DNA of 64,000 nt, from the NCBI RefSeq assembly GCF_013283835.1, contig NZ_CP054052.1, positions 2,294,001 through 2,358,000 on the forward strand, given 5' to 3'. Under the pieces are notes generated by a model, which saw only the letters and a program-made list of their open reading frames with translations, was not told where the DNA came from and did not search any database. Of this stretch, positions 27,130-35,487 are shown piece by piece. This stretch comes from Poseidonibacter lekithochrous. GTDB lineage: Bacteria; Campylobacterota; Campylobacteria; Campylobacterales; Arcobacteraceae. A program made the translations under genes and the position numbers. Each line of letters starts with the position of its first letter. Position 1 is the first letter of the stretch.

Positions 27130-27621
27130 ATGAAAAATTTAAATGAGTTTATACAAGATTTCCAAAGTTTAACACTAAGCACAAATGACAAACAAAACAA
27201 TCCTTTTTCTTCTTATGCACCTTTTGTAAAAGATAATAATCATTACTATGTATTTATTTCCGATATGGCAAAACATACTCATAATCTAAGAGAAAATAAA
27301 AACTGTAGTCTTTTCTTTATTGAAGATGAGAAAGAGTGTTCAAATATATTTGCAAGAAAAAGAGCAATGATACAATGTGAAAGTATTGAGTTTGAAAAAG
27401 AGACAAATGAAGAATCAAATATTTTAGAATTATTTGAAAATAAATTTGATAAAAAAATGGTAGATATGTTAAAAGCAATGAAAGACTTTCATATCTTTCA
27501 ATTTAAGCCATTTTATGGTGAAGCAACGTTTGGCTTTGGTAAAGCATATAATCTTGGAGGAGAAGGCTTTAGTGACTTCGTTGAGAGAGAAAACACTGGT
27601 TCTGGACATGGTCATAAATAA
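27130..27621 (+). CDS. HugZ-like haem-utilisation/pyridoxamine-phosphate-oxidase-fold protein
   Basis: 163 residues with a split-barrel flavin/haem-binding fold: SYAPFVKDNNHYYVFISDMAKHTHNL, RENKNCSLFFIEDE, ARKRAMIQ, then FKPFYGEATFGFGKAYNLGGEGF. The GSGHGHK tail resembles the His-bearing C-terminal segment of HugZ haem oxygenase from Helicobacter. It is shorter than HugZ (about 250 residues) because the N-terminal extra domain is absent. Likely role: binding or degrading haem for iron. It faces the Fur-box-bearing genes downstream. Confidence 0.8.
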   Translation: MKNLNEFIQDFQSLTLSTNDKQNNPFSSYAPFVKDNNHYYVFISDMAKHTHNLRENKNCSLFFIEDEKECSNIFARKRAMIQCESIEFEKETNEESNILELFENKFDKKMVDMLKAMKDFHIFQFKPFYGEATFGFGKAYNLGGEGFSDFVERENTGSGHGHK

Positions 27622-27646
27622 AAGTAGTTAAATACTACTTTTATTT
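27616..27646. terminator. Bidirectional terminator between HugZ-like and DoxX-like genes
   Basis: Perfect 13-bp inverted repeat AAATAAAAGTAGT / ACTACTTTTATTT with a 5-base loop, spanning the two convergent stop codons. Confidence 0.75.
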
Positions 27647-28053
27647 AATAATCTCTTCTCATTTTCTACTTTTAATATTAGAATTCCAACTAATATAAAT
27701 ACAATATTCTTAACTATATATTGTCCTACAATTGTAAAAGCATAAGGTGCTTTTGTAAAACTAAGTTCTGGAAAAATAAATAGAGGTAAGAAAGTCAAAA
27801 CCATATGAATTAAAAATAGTATAGTAATATATCGTGTATATACTCCAAGAATAAAACCAATTCCAACAAGAACTTCCCATAAAGCTAATAATTTAATTGA
27901 AATTTCTGATGATATTAATCCATTAAACATCCAATTAATTGTATTAATTGCTAAATCTTCTGCAGGACTTAACTCTGGGAAAAACTTCAACATTCCGTAC
28001 CATAAGAATATTATTCCCAAAGAAATTCTCAATAAGCTTATTATATTTTTCAA
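27628..28053 (-). CDS. DoxX-like small membrane protein
   Basis: 141 residues, four transmembrane helices (about 5-20, 48-70, 73-95, 105-127). SLGIIFLWYGMLKFFPELSPAE and LLALWEVLVGIGFILGVYTRY are typical of DoxX/DUF417-type proteins. The biochemical role of the family is uncertain; some members are redox or quinone-linked. A Fur-box-like palindrome lies 22 bases upstream of its start, suggesting iron control. Confidence 0.7.
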   Translation of the reverse strand: MKNIISLLRISLGIIFLWYGMLKFFPELSPAEDLAINTINWMFNGLISSEISIKLLALWEVLVGIGFILGVYTRYITILFLIHMVLTFLPLFIFPELSFTKAPYAFTIVGQYIVKNIVFILVGILILKVENEKRLLNKSSI

Positions 28054-28075
28054 AACAACTCCAGTCTATTAATTT

Positions 28076-28090
28076 TGATAATTATAATCA
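28076..28090 (-). promoter_or_regulatory. Fur-box-like palindrome upstream of the DoxX-like gene
   Basis: TGATAATTATAATCA matches the 7-1-7 Fur consensus TGATAATnATTATCA at 13 of 14 defined bases. It sits 22 bases before the start codon. Confidence 0.6.
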
Positions 28091-28170
28091 AATAAGAATA
28101 AAACTTTTATATAAATAAACTCTTTTTTCTTGCTAATTTATGAATAGGAGTTAATACAATATTTAATTAT

Positions 28171-28776
28171 TTAGCCTTTAATAACTATCTTAAACTTATC
28201 AATTAAAAACTCAATTTTTAAATCGTAAGCTAAGCTTAGCGCACTATTTCCTAAGTCATCTTCATGGTTAATTAAAGCCCCATTATTAATAAGATAATCA
28301 ATACTTTGCAACTTATTATATAAAACTGCATAGATTAATGGTGTTGATTTTACACTGTCAAACTCATTAATATCTAAACCACAATTTTTCAAACACTTAA
28401 TCATTTTTACATCATTTTTGTAAACCGCATAATTTATCGCAGATAAACTATCTGTTACATTTCTATTAATACCAAGTTCAATTAGTTTTCTAATAACTTT
28501 AAACTTACGATTATATATCGCCCAAAAAAGTGCATTTCTTCCATTATCATCTCTTACATTCAAATTTAGTCCAAGAGATAGTAATTGCTCTATTTTGTCA
28601 TCTAAACCTAAAGATACTGCTTCAAATAATAAATTCCAACCACTTTTATTTGAATGATTAATATCTGCACCATTTAACAGTAATAGTTCAAAAGTACTTT
28701 TATTATCTAAGTTAAAAAATAATTCACTTGATAGTATTTCACTAAAAGACCTATTAATTATAATATTATTTGACAT
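28171..28776 (-). CDS. Ankyrin-repeat protein under a Fur-like site
   Basis: 201 residues, about five ankyrin repeats from residue 25 to 190 (NKSGWNLLFEAVSLGLDDKIEQLLSLG-type; DNGRNALFWAIYNRKFKVIRKLIELG; KSTPLIYAVLYNKLQSIDYLI; LGNSALSLAYDL). No signal peptide or enzymatic domain, so probably a cytoplasmic partner-binding protein. A near-consensus Fur box lies 24 bases upstream. Possibly an iron- or haem-handling adaptor by analogy with the catalase-linked ankyrin protein, but that is speculation. Confidence 0.78.
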   Translation of the reverse strand: MSNNIIINRSFSEILSSELFFNLDNKSTFELLLLNGADINHSNKSGWNLLFEAVSLGLDDKIEQLLSLGLNLNVRDDNGRNALFWAIYNRKFKVIRKLIELGINRNVTDSLSAINYAVYKNDVKMIKCLKNCGLDINEFDSVKSTPLIYAVLYNKLQSIDYLINNGALINHEDDLGNSALSLAYDLKIEFLIDKFKIVIKG

Positions 28777-28800
28777 TTCTTCTCCCTCAATATTTAATAT

Positions 28801-28815
28801 TGATAATTGTTATCA
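28801..28815 (-). promoter_or_regulatory. Fur-box-like palindrome upstream of the ankyrin gene
   Basis: TGATAATTGTTATCA, 13 of 14 defined positions of the 7-1-7 Fur consensus, with perfect TGATAA/TTATCA arms. It lies 24 bases upstream of the ankyrin start. Confidence 0.65.
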
Positions 28816-28867
28816 TAATAAAGTTATTCTTAATTGTTGGTTAAGTGAGTAAAGCAGACTAGAAAAT

Positions 28868-29983
28868 CTAATCTACTTTTTTACTAGAAGGTGTAAATAT
28901 TCTTCCATCTCCTGATATTAAAATGGCTAAGCCTTTAGTATTTTCAAATTGTGAAAGTATAATTAAAAGAATCATCATTAAAGGAACAGATAAAAACATT
29001 CCAATTGTTCCCCACATAGCACCCCAAATTACTAATGATAAAATTACAACAAATTGAGATATATTTAATTTATTTCCCATAAGCCTTGGATAAAGTATAT
29101 TTCCAATTACAAACTGGATTAAAGCAAGTGTAGATAATAAGAATACTACTTGAGTTAAATCTGTAAATTGAACTAGTGCAAAAGCTACTGGTACTAAAAC
29201 AGCTATTATACTTCCAATAGTAGGAATAAAGTTTAATATAAAAGCAATAAATCCCCAAAGAATTGCACCTTGTAATCCAAACATTTCACAAATTATATAT
29301 GTTAAAAATCCTGTAAACATACTAATGATTGTTGTAATAGATAAATACATTCTAATTGTATGAGAAATTGAAGATAATACTTCTTTTGCTTTTGATCTTG
29401 TATCATAGTTTTTAAATAAAGCATTGATTTTTGCATTAAAGAATCTTTGATCAATTAACAAAAAAAGTACATAAAGTAGAATTTGCATAATATTACTAAC
29501 AATTGAGCTAAAAGCTGAAATCACTTTATTAATTAAAGAAGCAATACTAAACTGTTCAAACAACTTCTCTAAACGTATTGCTATATCAAAACCAGTTTTA
29601 TTTGATAACTGTTCTATTAATACATTAAATTTATCATCTAATTGTGCAATAGTAGAACTAAGCTCAACCATTGATGAAGCAATAAAACTACCAATTTGAA
29701 GCATTGACACTACAATTACTATTAAAGATAAAGGAATAGCTATTAAATCCCCTATTTTAGAATCTAAATAAGGCAATTTTTTAATTTGATTTGCCAATGC
29801 ATTAATTAAAAACCAAATTAAAATTGCTATTGCTATTGGAGTTAATATATTGTTTAGTGTAGAAAGTGAATAAACCATAATGAACATAAATGCAAGGAAA
29901 TAAAATGCTGATGCAAAGTTTGTATTATAAAGTCTAGGTTGGGAGTTATCGTTTGTTACTATATTTTGTTTTAAGTGATCCAA
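28868..29983 (-). CDS. AI-2E family permease
   Basis: 371 residues with seven or eight membrane helices in the AI-2E (YdiK/PerM/TqsA) arrangement: an N-terminal pair, a central amphipathic segment (about 110-165), then the C-terminal core with GAILWGFIAFILNFIPTIGSIIAVLVP and GNILYPRLMGNKLNISQFVVILSLVIWG. Members export quorum signals, Na+/H+ or other solutes; the substrate here is unknown. A weaker Fur-like element precedes the gene. Confidence 0.85.
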   Translation of the reverse strand: MDHLKQNIVTNDNSQPRLYNTNFASAFYFLAFMFIMVYSLSTLNNILTPIAIAILIWFLINALANQIKKLPYLDSKIGDLIAIPLSLIVIVVSMLQIGSFIASSMVELSSTIAQLDDKFNVLIEQLSNKTGFDIAIRLEKLFEQFSIASLINKVISAFSSIVSNIMQILLYVLFLLIDQRFFNAKINALFKNYDTRSKAKEVLSSISHTIRMYLSITTIISMFTGFLTYIICEMFGLQGAILWGFIAFILNFIPTIGSIIAVLVPVAFALVQFTDLTQVVFLLSTLALIQFVIGNILYPRLMGNKLNISQFVVILSLVIWGAMWGTIGMFLSVPLMMILLIILSQFENTKGLAILISGDGRIFTPSSKKVD

Positions 29984-30005
29984 GTGTTTACCTTTTAAAT
30001 TATTA

Positions 30006-30019
30006 TGATAATAATATCA
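30006..30019 (-). promoter_or_regulatory. Weak Fur-like element upstream of the AI-2E permease
   Basis: TGATAATAATATCA resembles the Fur palindrome but lacks the central base and has one mismatch; another GATAAT follows at 30020-30025. The distance to the start (22 bases) matches the two better boxes downstream. Confidence 0.3.
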
Positions 30020-30037
30020 GATAATATATTTAAAAGA

Positions 30038-30691
30038 CTAAAGTTTGTTATTTTCTAAGAATTTTGTATCTACATGTTTTTCTAAATCTGTTTTTAACAT
30101 CTCTTCAATTTTTTTATCAATTAAATCAAATGTTTTAGATTCAGTATTAGTAGTAATAATTGGTTTTTCTCTGTTAAAGATTTTTTGAGCTTCTTCATAA
30201 CCTCTTTTTAAACCTCTTTTTGTTTCTTCTAAAGCATCTACATCATTACCAGTAATTTTTTCTACATACTTAGCAATTCTTTTTGCAGTTTCATCTTCAG
30301 CAAAAAAAGAGTCTTTTTTTAATAAATCTTTAGCTTCTTTTTTATCAAGTTTTGATAACTCTTTACCTTCATAACCTATTGATTCTAAAGTTAAATCATC
30401 ACCGAATTTTTTACCTTCAAAAAAACCTGAATAATCTGAATTTCCATTTGCAATATGAGATACTACATGTTGAGCATTTGCATTTGCTTGTGAAAATTGA
30501 GCAGTTTTTTTATTTAGAAAGTTTTGGATATTGTCATTTGAGATATGTAAACTAACTGCTGAAAAGTTAAGTTTTGTCTCTTCTGTTTTTTCAACTAATT
30601 GTGTTTTATCTAAGTCATTAGATGTTTCACTTGGTTGATTTGTAGTGACATTGTTAAGATATAGATTATTTTGCTCTATAACCAAATTCAT
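30038..30691 (-). CDS. DUF5610-like protein (annotated elsewhere as 'hydrogenase-4 component G')
   Basis: 217 residues, soluble, no signal peptide. Polar N-terminal third; the C-terminal part SFFAEDETAKRIAKYVEKITGNDVDALEETKRGLKRGYEEAQKIF (117-165 region) then FDLIDKKIEEML has the pattern of DUF5610 proteins: a switch-like xFF, then a helix pair ending GFKEAEK. These are widespread in Gammaproteobacteria and Campylobacterota with unknown function; the hydrogenase name is a misleading legacy label. No hydrogenase genes are nearby. Confidence 0.6.
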   Translation of the reverse strand: MNLVIEQNNLYLNNVTTNQPSETSNDLDKTQLVEKTEETKLNFSAVSLHISNDNIQNFLNKKTAQFSQANANAQHVVSHIANGNSDYSGFFEGKKFGDDLTLESIGYEGKELSKLDKKEAKDLLKKDSFFAEDETAKRIAKYVEKITGNDVDALEETKRGLKRGYEEAQKIFNREKPIITTNTESKTFDLIDKKIEEMLKTDLEKHVDTKFLENNKL

Positions 30692-30811
30692 TATGTATCC
30701 TTTAATATATACTTATTATACTTTTACAATTCTTATTTTTTTCTTAAAGTGAAACATTTTGTATAAGAGTAGCCATTAAATGGTAGTTTATAATAAATAT
30801 CTAAAGATATA

Positions 30812-31399
30812 TTATTTTCTGTTTTTTCCTAAAAAAGTATCGATTTCTTCTCTCATAGTATTCATATAACCTTTTGAACTTGTATATAAATAAAAGGCTG
30901 ATTGAACCATAAAGAAATAGAAAGCATTTGTATATCCAATATATACAAAAATTATATCTGCAATAAAAAAACAAATAAAAGCATATCCTCTTACCACATG
31001 ATTATGGCTAGATAAAATAAAACTTCCAAAAATTGCAATGGAAGCAGCAATTAAATCAATAATTAAAACAGTGAAATCAATATCTCCCATATTAGGAAGG
31101 ATTTGTGAGATTAAAATAGAAATATATATTGTTAATGAAAAAGTCATTAGAACAACATCTCTTTTTCTATTCATTGTTAGTCGGTAAATACCTAAAATAG
31201 CAGTTACAAAGAAAAGTATCATTTGTATAATTACAGGAACTTTTCCGTTTAAAGTAAAGAATGTTAATAAAGCAAGGTTTGATATAAAGAAACTTACAAA
31301 TCCCCAATATAAAGGTCTTGTATTCTCTTTTGTACTTAGTGATGTTAAGTACGCACCCATAATAGAAAAAATTGCACCAAGGGCTTCAAGTATTATCAT
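30812..31399 (-). CDS. YgjV-like inner membrane protein
   Basis: 195 residues, six or seven helices (MIILEALGAIFSIMGAYLTSLS start; then about 30-48, 57-72, 83-100, 110-128, 134-160). The pattern resembles YgjV/PnuC-like small transport proteins. Substrate unknown. It stands alone between two divergent or unrelated genes; the 120-base gap downstream shows nothing clear. Confidence 0.55.
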   Translation of the reverse strand: MIILEALGAIFSIMGAYLTSLSTKENTRPLYWGFVSFFISNLALLTFFTLNGKVPVIIQMILFFVTAILGIYRLTMNRKRDVVLMTFSLTIYISILISQILPNMGDIDFTVLIIDLIAASIAIFGSFILSSHNHVVRGYAFICFFIADIIFVYIGYTNAFYFFMVQSAFYLYTSSKGYMNTMREEIDTFLGKNRK

Positions 31400-31508
31400 T
31401 ATTATCCAAACTTATTAAATTTATGCAATTATAGTGAATTTAACCAAATTTTCAATAAATATAATGTGTATTTAACTATAATTTCAAAAAATCAAAAAAG
31501 AAGTATTA

Positions 31509-32171
31509 TTGGAAGAATTAGATAGTAGAGAAAATTGTTATGTTTGTTATAGACCAGTTAGCGCATGTGTATGTAAACACATTACTCAAACTGTAAAAAC
31601 AAATACTAAGTTTGTAATATTAATGCACCCAAAAGAGTTTAGAAAAACTAAAAATGGAACAGGTCATATAACTAGAAATTCATTAACAAATAGTGAGATT
31701 TTAATTGGTATAGATTTTACTAATAATAAAAGAGTAAATGAACTAATTAATGGAGGAGATTATGAACCTTACTTACTTTATCCCCATGAAAATAGTATTA
31801 AGCTAAATACAGAAGCTCTACCTTCAAATAAAAAACCAGTAATCTTTATATTAGACTCTACATGGGCTTGTTCTAAAAAAATGCTTAGAACCAGTAAAAA
31901 TTTGCAAGACTTAAAAAAGATTAGTTTTTTAAATAATAACTCTTCACAATTTAAAATAAAAACCCAACCTAATCAATACTGTTTATCTACAATTGAATCA
32001 ACATTATGTGTATTAGAGCAACTAAATAGATTAGAAGTTGAAAACATTAAAACAGACTCTCTTAATAGTTTTTTAAATCCTTTTGAGAAAATGGTTGATT
32101 ATCAACTTAAGTGTATTAAAGAAGAGAATGGATTCGTAAGATATAAGCGTCCTTATAAAAAAACTGTTTAA
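31509..32171 (+). CDS. DTW-domain protein (tRNA-uridine aminocarboxypropyltransferase family)
   Basis: 220 residues, TTG start. Zinc-binding Cys block CYVCYRPVSACVC at residues 9-21, then LMHPKEFRKTKNGTGHIT (SAM-binding part of the SPOUT-like fold), LLYPHENS and the DTW-type motif ILDSTWACSKKM (D-S-T-W). In Escherichia coli the DTW proteins TapT (YfiP) and its homologue make acp3U in tRNA. All family elements are present and the length is normal. Confidence 0.87.
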   Translation: MEELDSRENCYVCYRPVSACVCKHITQTVKTNTKFVILMHPKEFRKTKNGTGHITRNSLTNSEILIGIDFTNNKRVNELINGGDYEPYLLYPHENSIKLNTEALPSNKKPVIFILDSTWACSKKMLRTSKNLQDLKKISFLNNNSSQFKIKTQPNQYCLSTIESTLCVLEQLNRLEVENIKTDSLNSFLNPFEKMVDYQLKCIKEENGFVRYKRPYKKTV

Positions 32172-32306
32172 AAAAGCTTATATTTACTCCTTTAAACTTA
32201 AAAGTAATGTAATTGATTTGAAACAATATAATTTCTAAAGGTATTTTTTCACTTTTTTGAATATAATATTAAAAACTAAGATAAATACTATTATTTGGAG
32301 TATAGA

Positions 32307-34166
32307 ATGAAATTTTTATTATTTATATTTGTTTTTCTATTCCTAAATACTCTATCTTTTGCAAACACACAATTGACAGATAAAAAAATTCTAACAGAAA
32401 AACAAATACTAGAAGAAGATAGTTTTGAAAAAAGAAGTAATGACTATATTAAAAAACTTTTAAGATCAAGAAAAGCCCCTCTATTTTTCTTAACAAGAAA
32501 AAACCTAAAAAAATACTACAAAACTTTTGATTACCAATTAATTTGGACAAATGAAGATGGAGTTAAAGATATTGCTATTAAGTTATTAGACAGTATCAAA
32601 AATGACCCTGTACTTAAACCACATTCTAAAGAAGCATTTAGATTAAATAAAATTATTAGAGAACTAAACTCTCTTAATACCTCACCAGAGAGATTTATTG
32701 AGAGTATGGCTAAAATTGATTTTATGTTAACAGGTGTTTATAATAGATATATGTGGTTTCTTTCAAGAGGTTATATTGATTGGAAAAAGTTTAAAAATGA
32801 GTTAAGTCTTATAAAAGTAAAAGAAGAGATTAATGGTGGTTGGGAAAAGTACAGTGTTAGAAAAAACCATAAAAAACTTCTTTTAAAAGCTATTATGCAA
32901 AATGATTTAGATTTAGCTTTTAATGAAGTAAACTTTACTTATCCACAAGCAAAAGAGTTATCACATAAAATCCTTGATTATGAAGTAATTGCTCAGAATG
33001 GTGGCTATACAAAGCTACCAAGAACTAAAGCTTTAAAACTTGGTAAGATATCTCCAACTATTAAAATACTAAGACAAAGATTAGTTGAGAGTAATGATTT
33101 AGAAAGTAATAATTGTGATATTGACTCAATGCCCCAAGCACAAGAATATAGTGATACTCAAGAAGTAAGGTTAGTGACACAAGGCTCTGATATTATTGAA
33201 AATGACTGTTTTGAGTTATTTGATGAGAGTGTAAAAAATGCAGTTATATCTTTCCAAAAAAGACATGGTATAGAAGCAGATGGTATTGTGGGTCCAAGTA
33301 CTCGAAAATATCTAAATATTCCAGTTGAAAATAAAATCACTCAAATGAGATTAAACCTAGAGAGAATGAGATGGATGCCTAGAGATTTAGGTGAAAAATT
33401 CTTAGTTGTTAATATCCCTGAATATAAACTAAAAATGTATGATGAGGAAAAAGTAAAATTAGATATGAGAATAGTTGTTGGGAAAAGAAAACACCCTACT
33501 CCTGTATTTTCTCATAAAATGTCATTTATTGTAATTAACCCTTATTGGAAAATTCCCAATAGTATTGTTACAAAAGAGATTATTCCAAAAATGCTTAAAG
33601 AACCTGATTATTTAACAAAAACAGGAATTAATGTACATCAAACATGGGATATCAATTCTGATATTTTAGACTCAAATAGTGTTAATTGGAGTTTATATAT
33701 TAAAGAAAAAACAACAGCTGAACCAGGTGATATAAAAGAAAATCAAACAATTGCAGTAGAGAAAAAACTACCTATTTACAGATTTATTCAAGTACCAAGT
33801 AATACAAACCCTCTAGGAAGAATTAAGTTTATGTTTCCTAATAGATATTCAGTTTATTTACATGATAGCCCAGCAAAACATATATTTGAATACGACAAAA
33901 GAGCGTATTCTCATGGTTGTGTAAGACTTGCGCAACCAAAGAAATTACTTGAAGCAATTGCATCTAGCGATATAAATGTGGATTACACTGAAGCCAATAA
34001 GTTTTTAGAAGAGATTGACAAAACTCAAATTCAATTAGATAAAAAAATTCCAGTGCACATGGTTTATTTAACATCGTGGATTGATGAAAAAGGTATTGTT
34101 CATTTTAGAGATGATATTTATAAATATGATAAAATTCAAAAAGAGTTGTTATATAAAACAAATTAA
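32307..34166 (+). CDS. Periplasmic L,D-transpeptidase (YcbB/LdtD-like)
   Basis: 619 residues from the ATG at 32307, which has TGGAG upstream; a TTG 12 bases earlier is less likely. Signal peptide (1-20, ends LSFA). A helical N-terminal domain is followed by a peptidoglycan-binding domain (about 300-345, ISFQKRHGIEADGIVGPSTRKYL) and a YkuD catalytic domain with HDSPAKHIFEYDKRAYSHGCVRL; the Cys of SHGC is the nucleophile. It forms 3-3 crosslinks or attaches proteins to peptidoglycan. In helical Campylobacterota relatives, peptidoglycan trimming shapes the cell. Confidence 0.92.
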   Translation: MKFLLFIFVFLFLNTLSFANTQLTDKKILTEKQILEEDSFEKRSNDYIKKLLRSRKAPLFFLTRKNLKKYYKTFDYQLIWTNEDGVKDIAIKLLDSIKNDPVLKPHSKEAFRLNKIIRELNSLNTSPERFIESMAKIDFMLTGVYNRYMWFLSRGYIDWKKFKNELSLIKVKEEINGGWEKYSVRKNHKKLLLKAIMQNDLDLAFNEVNFTYPQAKELSHKILDYEVIAQNGGYTKLPRTKALKLGKISPTIKILRQRLVESNDLESNNCDIDSMPQAQEYSDTQEVRLVTQGSDIIENDCFELFDESVKNAVISFQKRHGIEADGIVGPSTRKYLNIPVENKITQMRLNLERMRWMPRDLGEKFLVVNIPEYKLKMYDEEKVKLDMRIVVGKRKHPTPVFSHKMSFIVINPYWKIPNSIVTKEIIPKMLKEPDYLTKTGINVHQTWDINSDILDSNSVNWSLYIKEKTTAEPGDIKENQTIAVEKKLPIYRFIQVPSNTNPLGRIKFMFPNRYSVYLHDSPAKHIFEYDKRAYSHGCVRLAQPKKLLEAIASSDINVDYTEANKFLEEIDKTQIQLDKKIPVHMVYLTSWIDEKGIVHFRDDIYKYDKIQKELLYKTN

Positions 34167-34196
34167 TTTAATCAAAGGTTTTAGCCTTTGATTAAA
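34167..34196. terminator. Bidirectional terminator after the L,D-transpeptidase
   Basis: Perfect 12-bp inverted repeat TTTAATCAAAGG / CCTTTGATTAAA with a 6-base loop, lying across the end of the convergent minus-strand gene. Confidence 0.78.
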
Positions 34197-35320
34197 TATA
34201 ATTTATCTTTAACGTAGTTAATACTTTTTACTTGTAGTTGGTGAGTTGGATTTAAAACTTTCATAAAGAATCTAACTTCGGCATTTGTAAAACCATCTAA
34301 TTCTTTATCTTTCATAGAAACTTCATCATTATCTTGAAGTCTTAATCTTTTTAGTTTTCCATTTGTTTCTTTTGCGTAATAAACTACATCTAGCTCTGTT
34401 TGATTTACTTTTTCGATAGTTACAATAATTCTATCTGTTCTAACTTTTAGATTAAAAGTTGGGCATAAGAACATAAAATCTTTCGTTTCGATATAACCAA
34501 TATACAATTTTGTATAAATATCAAAATATAAACCAAGTTTCTTAGAAGAGAAAAACTTTAAATCAACATCAAATTTTTCATGAGATCTTGATTTTGTTAA
34601 AATCCATTCAAGTGTTGGGAAATATTGGAATTTTTTATATCTTACTTTTAAAGCTTCTATAAACTTCTTATGAACAGGTGACTTTAAAGTTTTTAAATTC
34701 TTTTTTGTTTTTTTTGCAAAAATGATTTTTTTAATTAAATCTTCATTATCTAAATCTTTTGTAACCCAAACTGTAGCATATTCAGGAAAGTTTCTAATTC
34801 CAATAGCTCCATCTGTTAAAATTATTAAAGCTCTAATTATAAGCGTTGGGAAAATCATTTTTAAAAGGGCATATTTTTTTGCAAGACGTTTATTTAAACT
34901 AGAAGTTTTTTTAGATGTACTCATTTCTACAAAATAAATTGAATCTTTTGTAAAAAATAAAGCATCAAACTCACTAATATCTTTATATGCAGATTTATAT
35001 ACAATTTGAGAACTTCTATCAATTAGTAGTCCACTTTTAATATATAGGTTCTCTTTATCTTGATAAGGACCTTTTACTACAAACCTAGTGATTTCTTCAT
35101 CTTGTGAAGCATATTGTAAAAGTAGTTCATAAACAACATTTTCATAAACCTCACCTCTAAAACTACTATAAGCAGATATATATGATGGATCTTCAGTTGA
35201 AATGTTATTTCTAAAAAGTGCTCTTAGACTTTTACTATCATAAGAGTAATGGAAAAGATTTTCTTTTATATCGTCGATATTAAGATTTTTGATTTTGTCT
35301 GTTATTTTAAATTGATGCAA
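34181..35320 (-). CDS. Unknown protein with a possible PD-(D/E)XK-like N-terminal domain
   Basis: 379 residues, soluble, no signal peptide. The N-terminal half has a conserved-looking nuclease-fold pattern: RGEVYENVVYELLLQYA (about 53-69), SEFDALFFTKDSIYFVEMSTSKK (about 115-137), where the D...E-x-S spacing is close to D-(n)-E-x-K. Lys replaces neither Ser exactly, so activity is doubtful. The C-terminal half is beta-rich (ELDVVYYAKETNGKLKRL). No methyltransferase or helicase is beside it, so restriction is not suggested. Not recognised by name. Confidence 0.55.
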   Translation of the reverse strand: MHQFKITDKIKNLNIDDIKENLFHYSYDSKSLRALFRNNISTEDPSYISAYSSFRGEVYENVVYELLLQYASQDEEITRFVVKGPYQDKENLYIKSGLLIDRSSQIVYKSAYKDISEFDALFFTKDSIYFVEMSTSKKTSSLNKRLAKKYALLKMIFPTLIIRALIILTDGAIGIRNFPEYATVWVTKDLDNEDLIKKIIFAKKTKKNLKTLKSPVHKKFIEALKVRYKKFQYFPTLEWILTKSRSHEKFDVDLKFFSSKKLGLYFDIYTKLYIGYIETKDFMFLCPTFNLKVRTDRIIVTIEKVNQTELDVVYYAKETNGKLKRLRLQDNDEVSMKDKELDGFTNAEVRFFMKVLNPTHQLQVKSINYVKDKLYLIKG

Positions 35321-35487
35321 TTTTCTAAGTATAAATACTTTATCCCTTTATAAGTTGAAGAATTATATCTAAATAAATATTAATTGCAAAAAAATATTTA
35401 TTTTTAAAAGTAAAGAAAAAAAGATTATTTTTTATTTCTTATTTTAAACTTTATGCTACAATAAAAAATTATTAAATAGAGGCTAAT

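Noticed and set aside
18032-28776. Ankyrin proteins as secreted host effectors
   Set aside because: Neither has a signal peptide or secretion context; one is in the catalase unit and the other behind a Fur-like box.
30038-30691. Hydrogenase-4 subunit G
   Set aside because: The name is a legacy label for DUF5610-like proteins; no hydrogenase genes or metal-binding motifs are present.
32295-32306. TTG start for the L,D-transpeptidase
   Set aside because: The ATG at 32307 gives a normal signal peptide and has TGGAG at a suitable distance.
34181-35320. Restriction endonuclease
   Set aside because: The nuclease-like pattern is incomplete and no methyltransferase is beside it.
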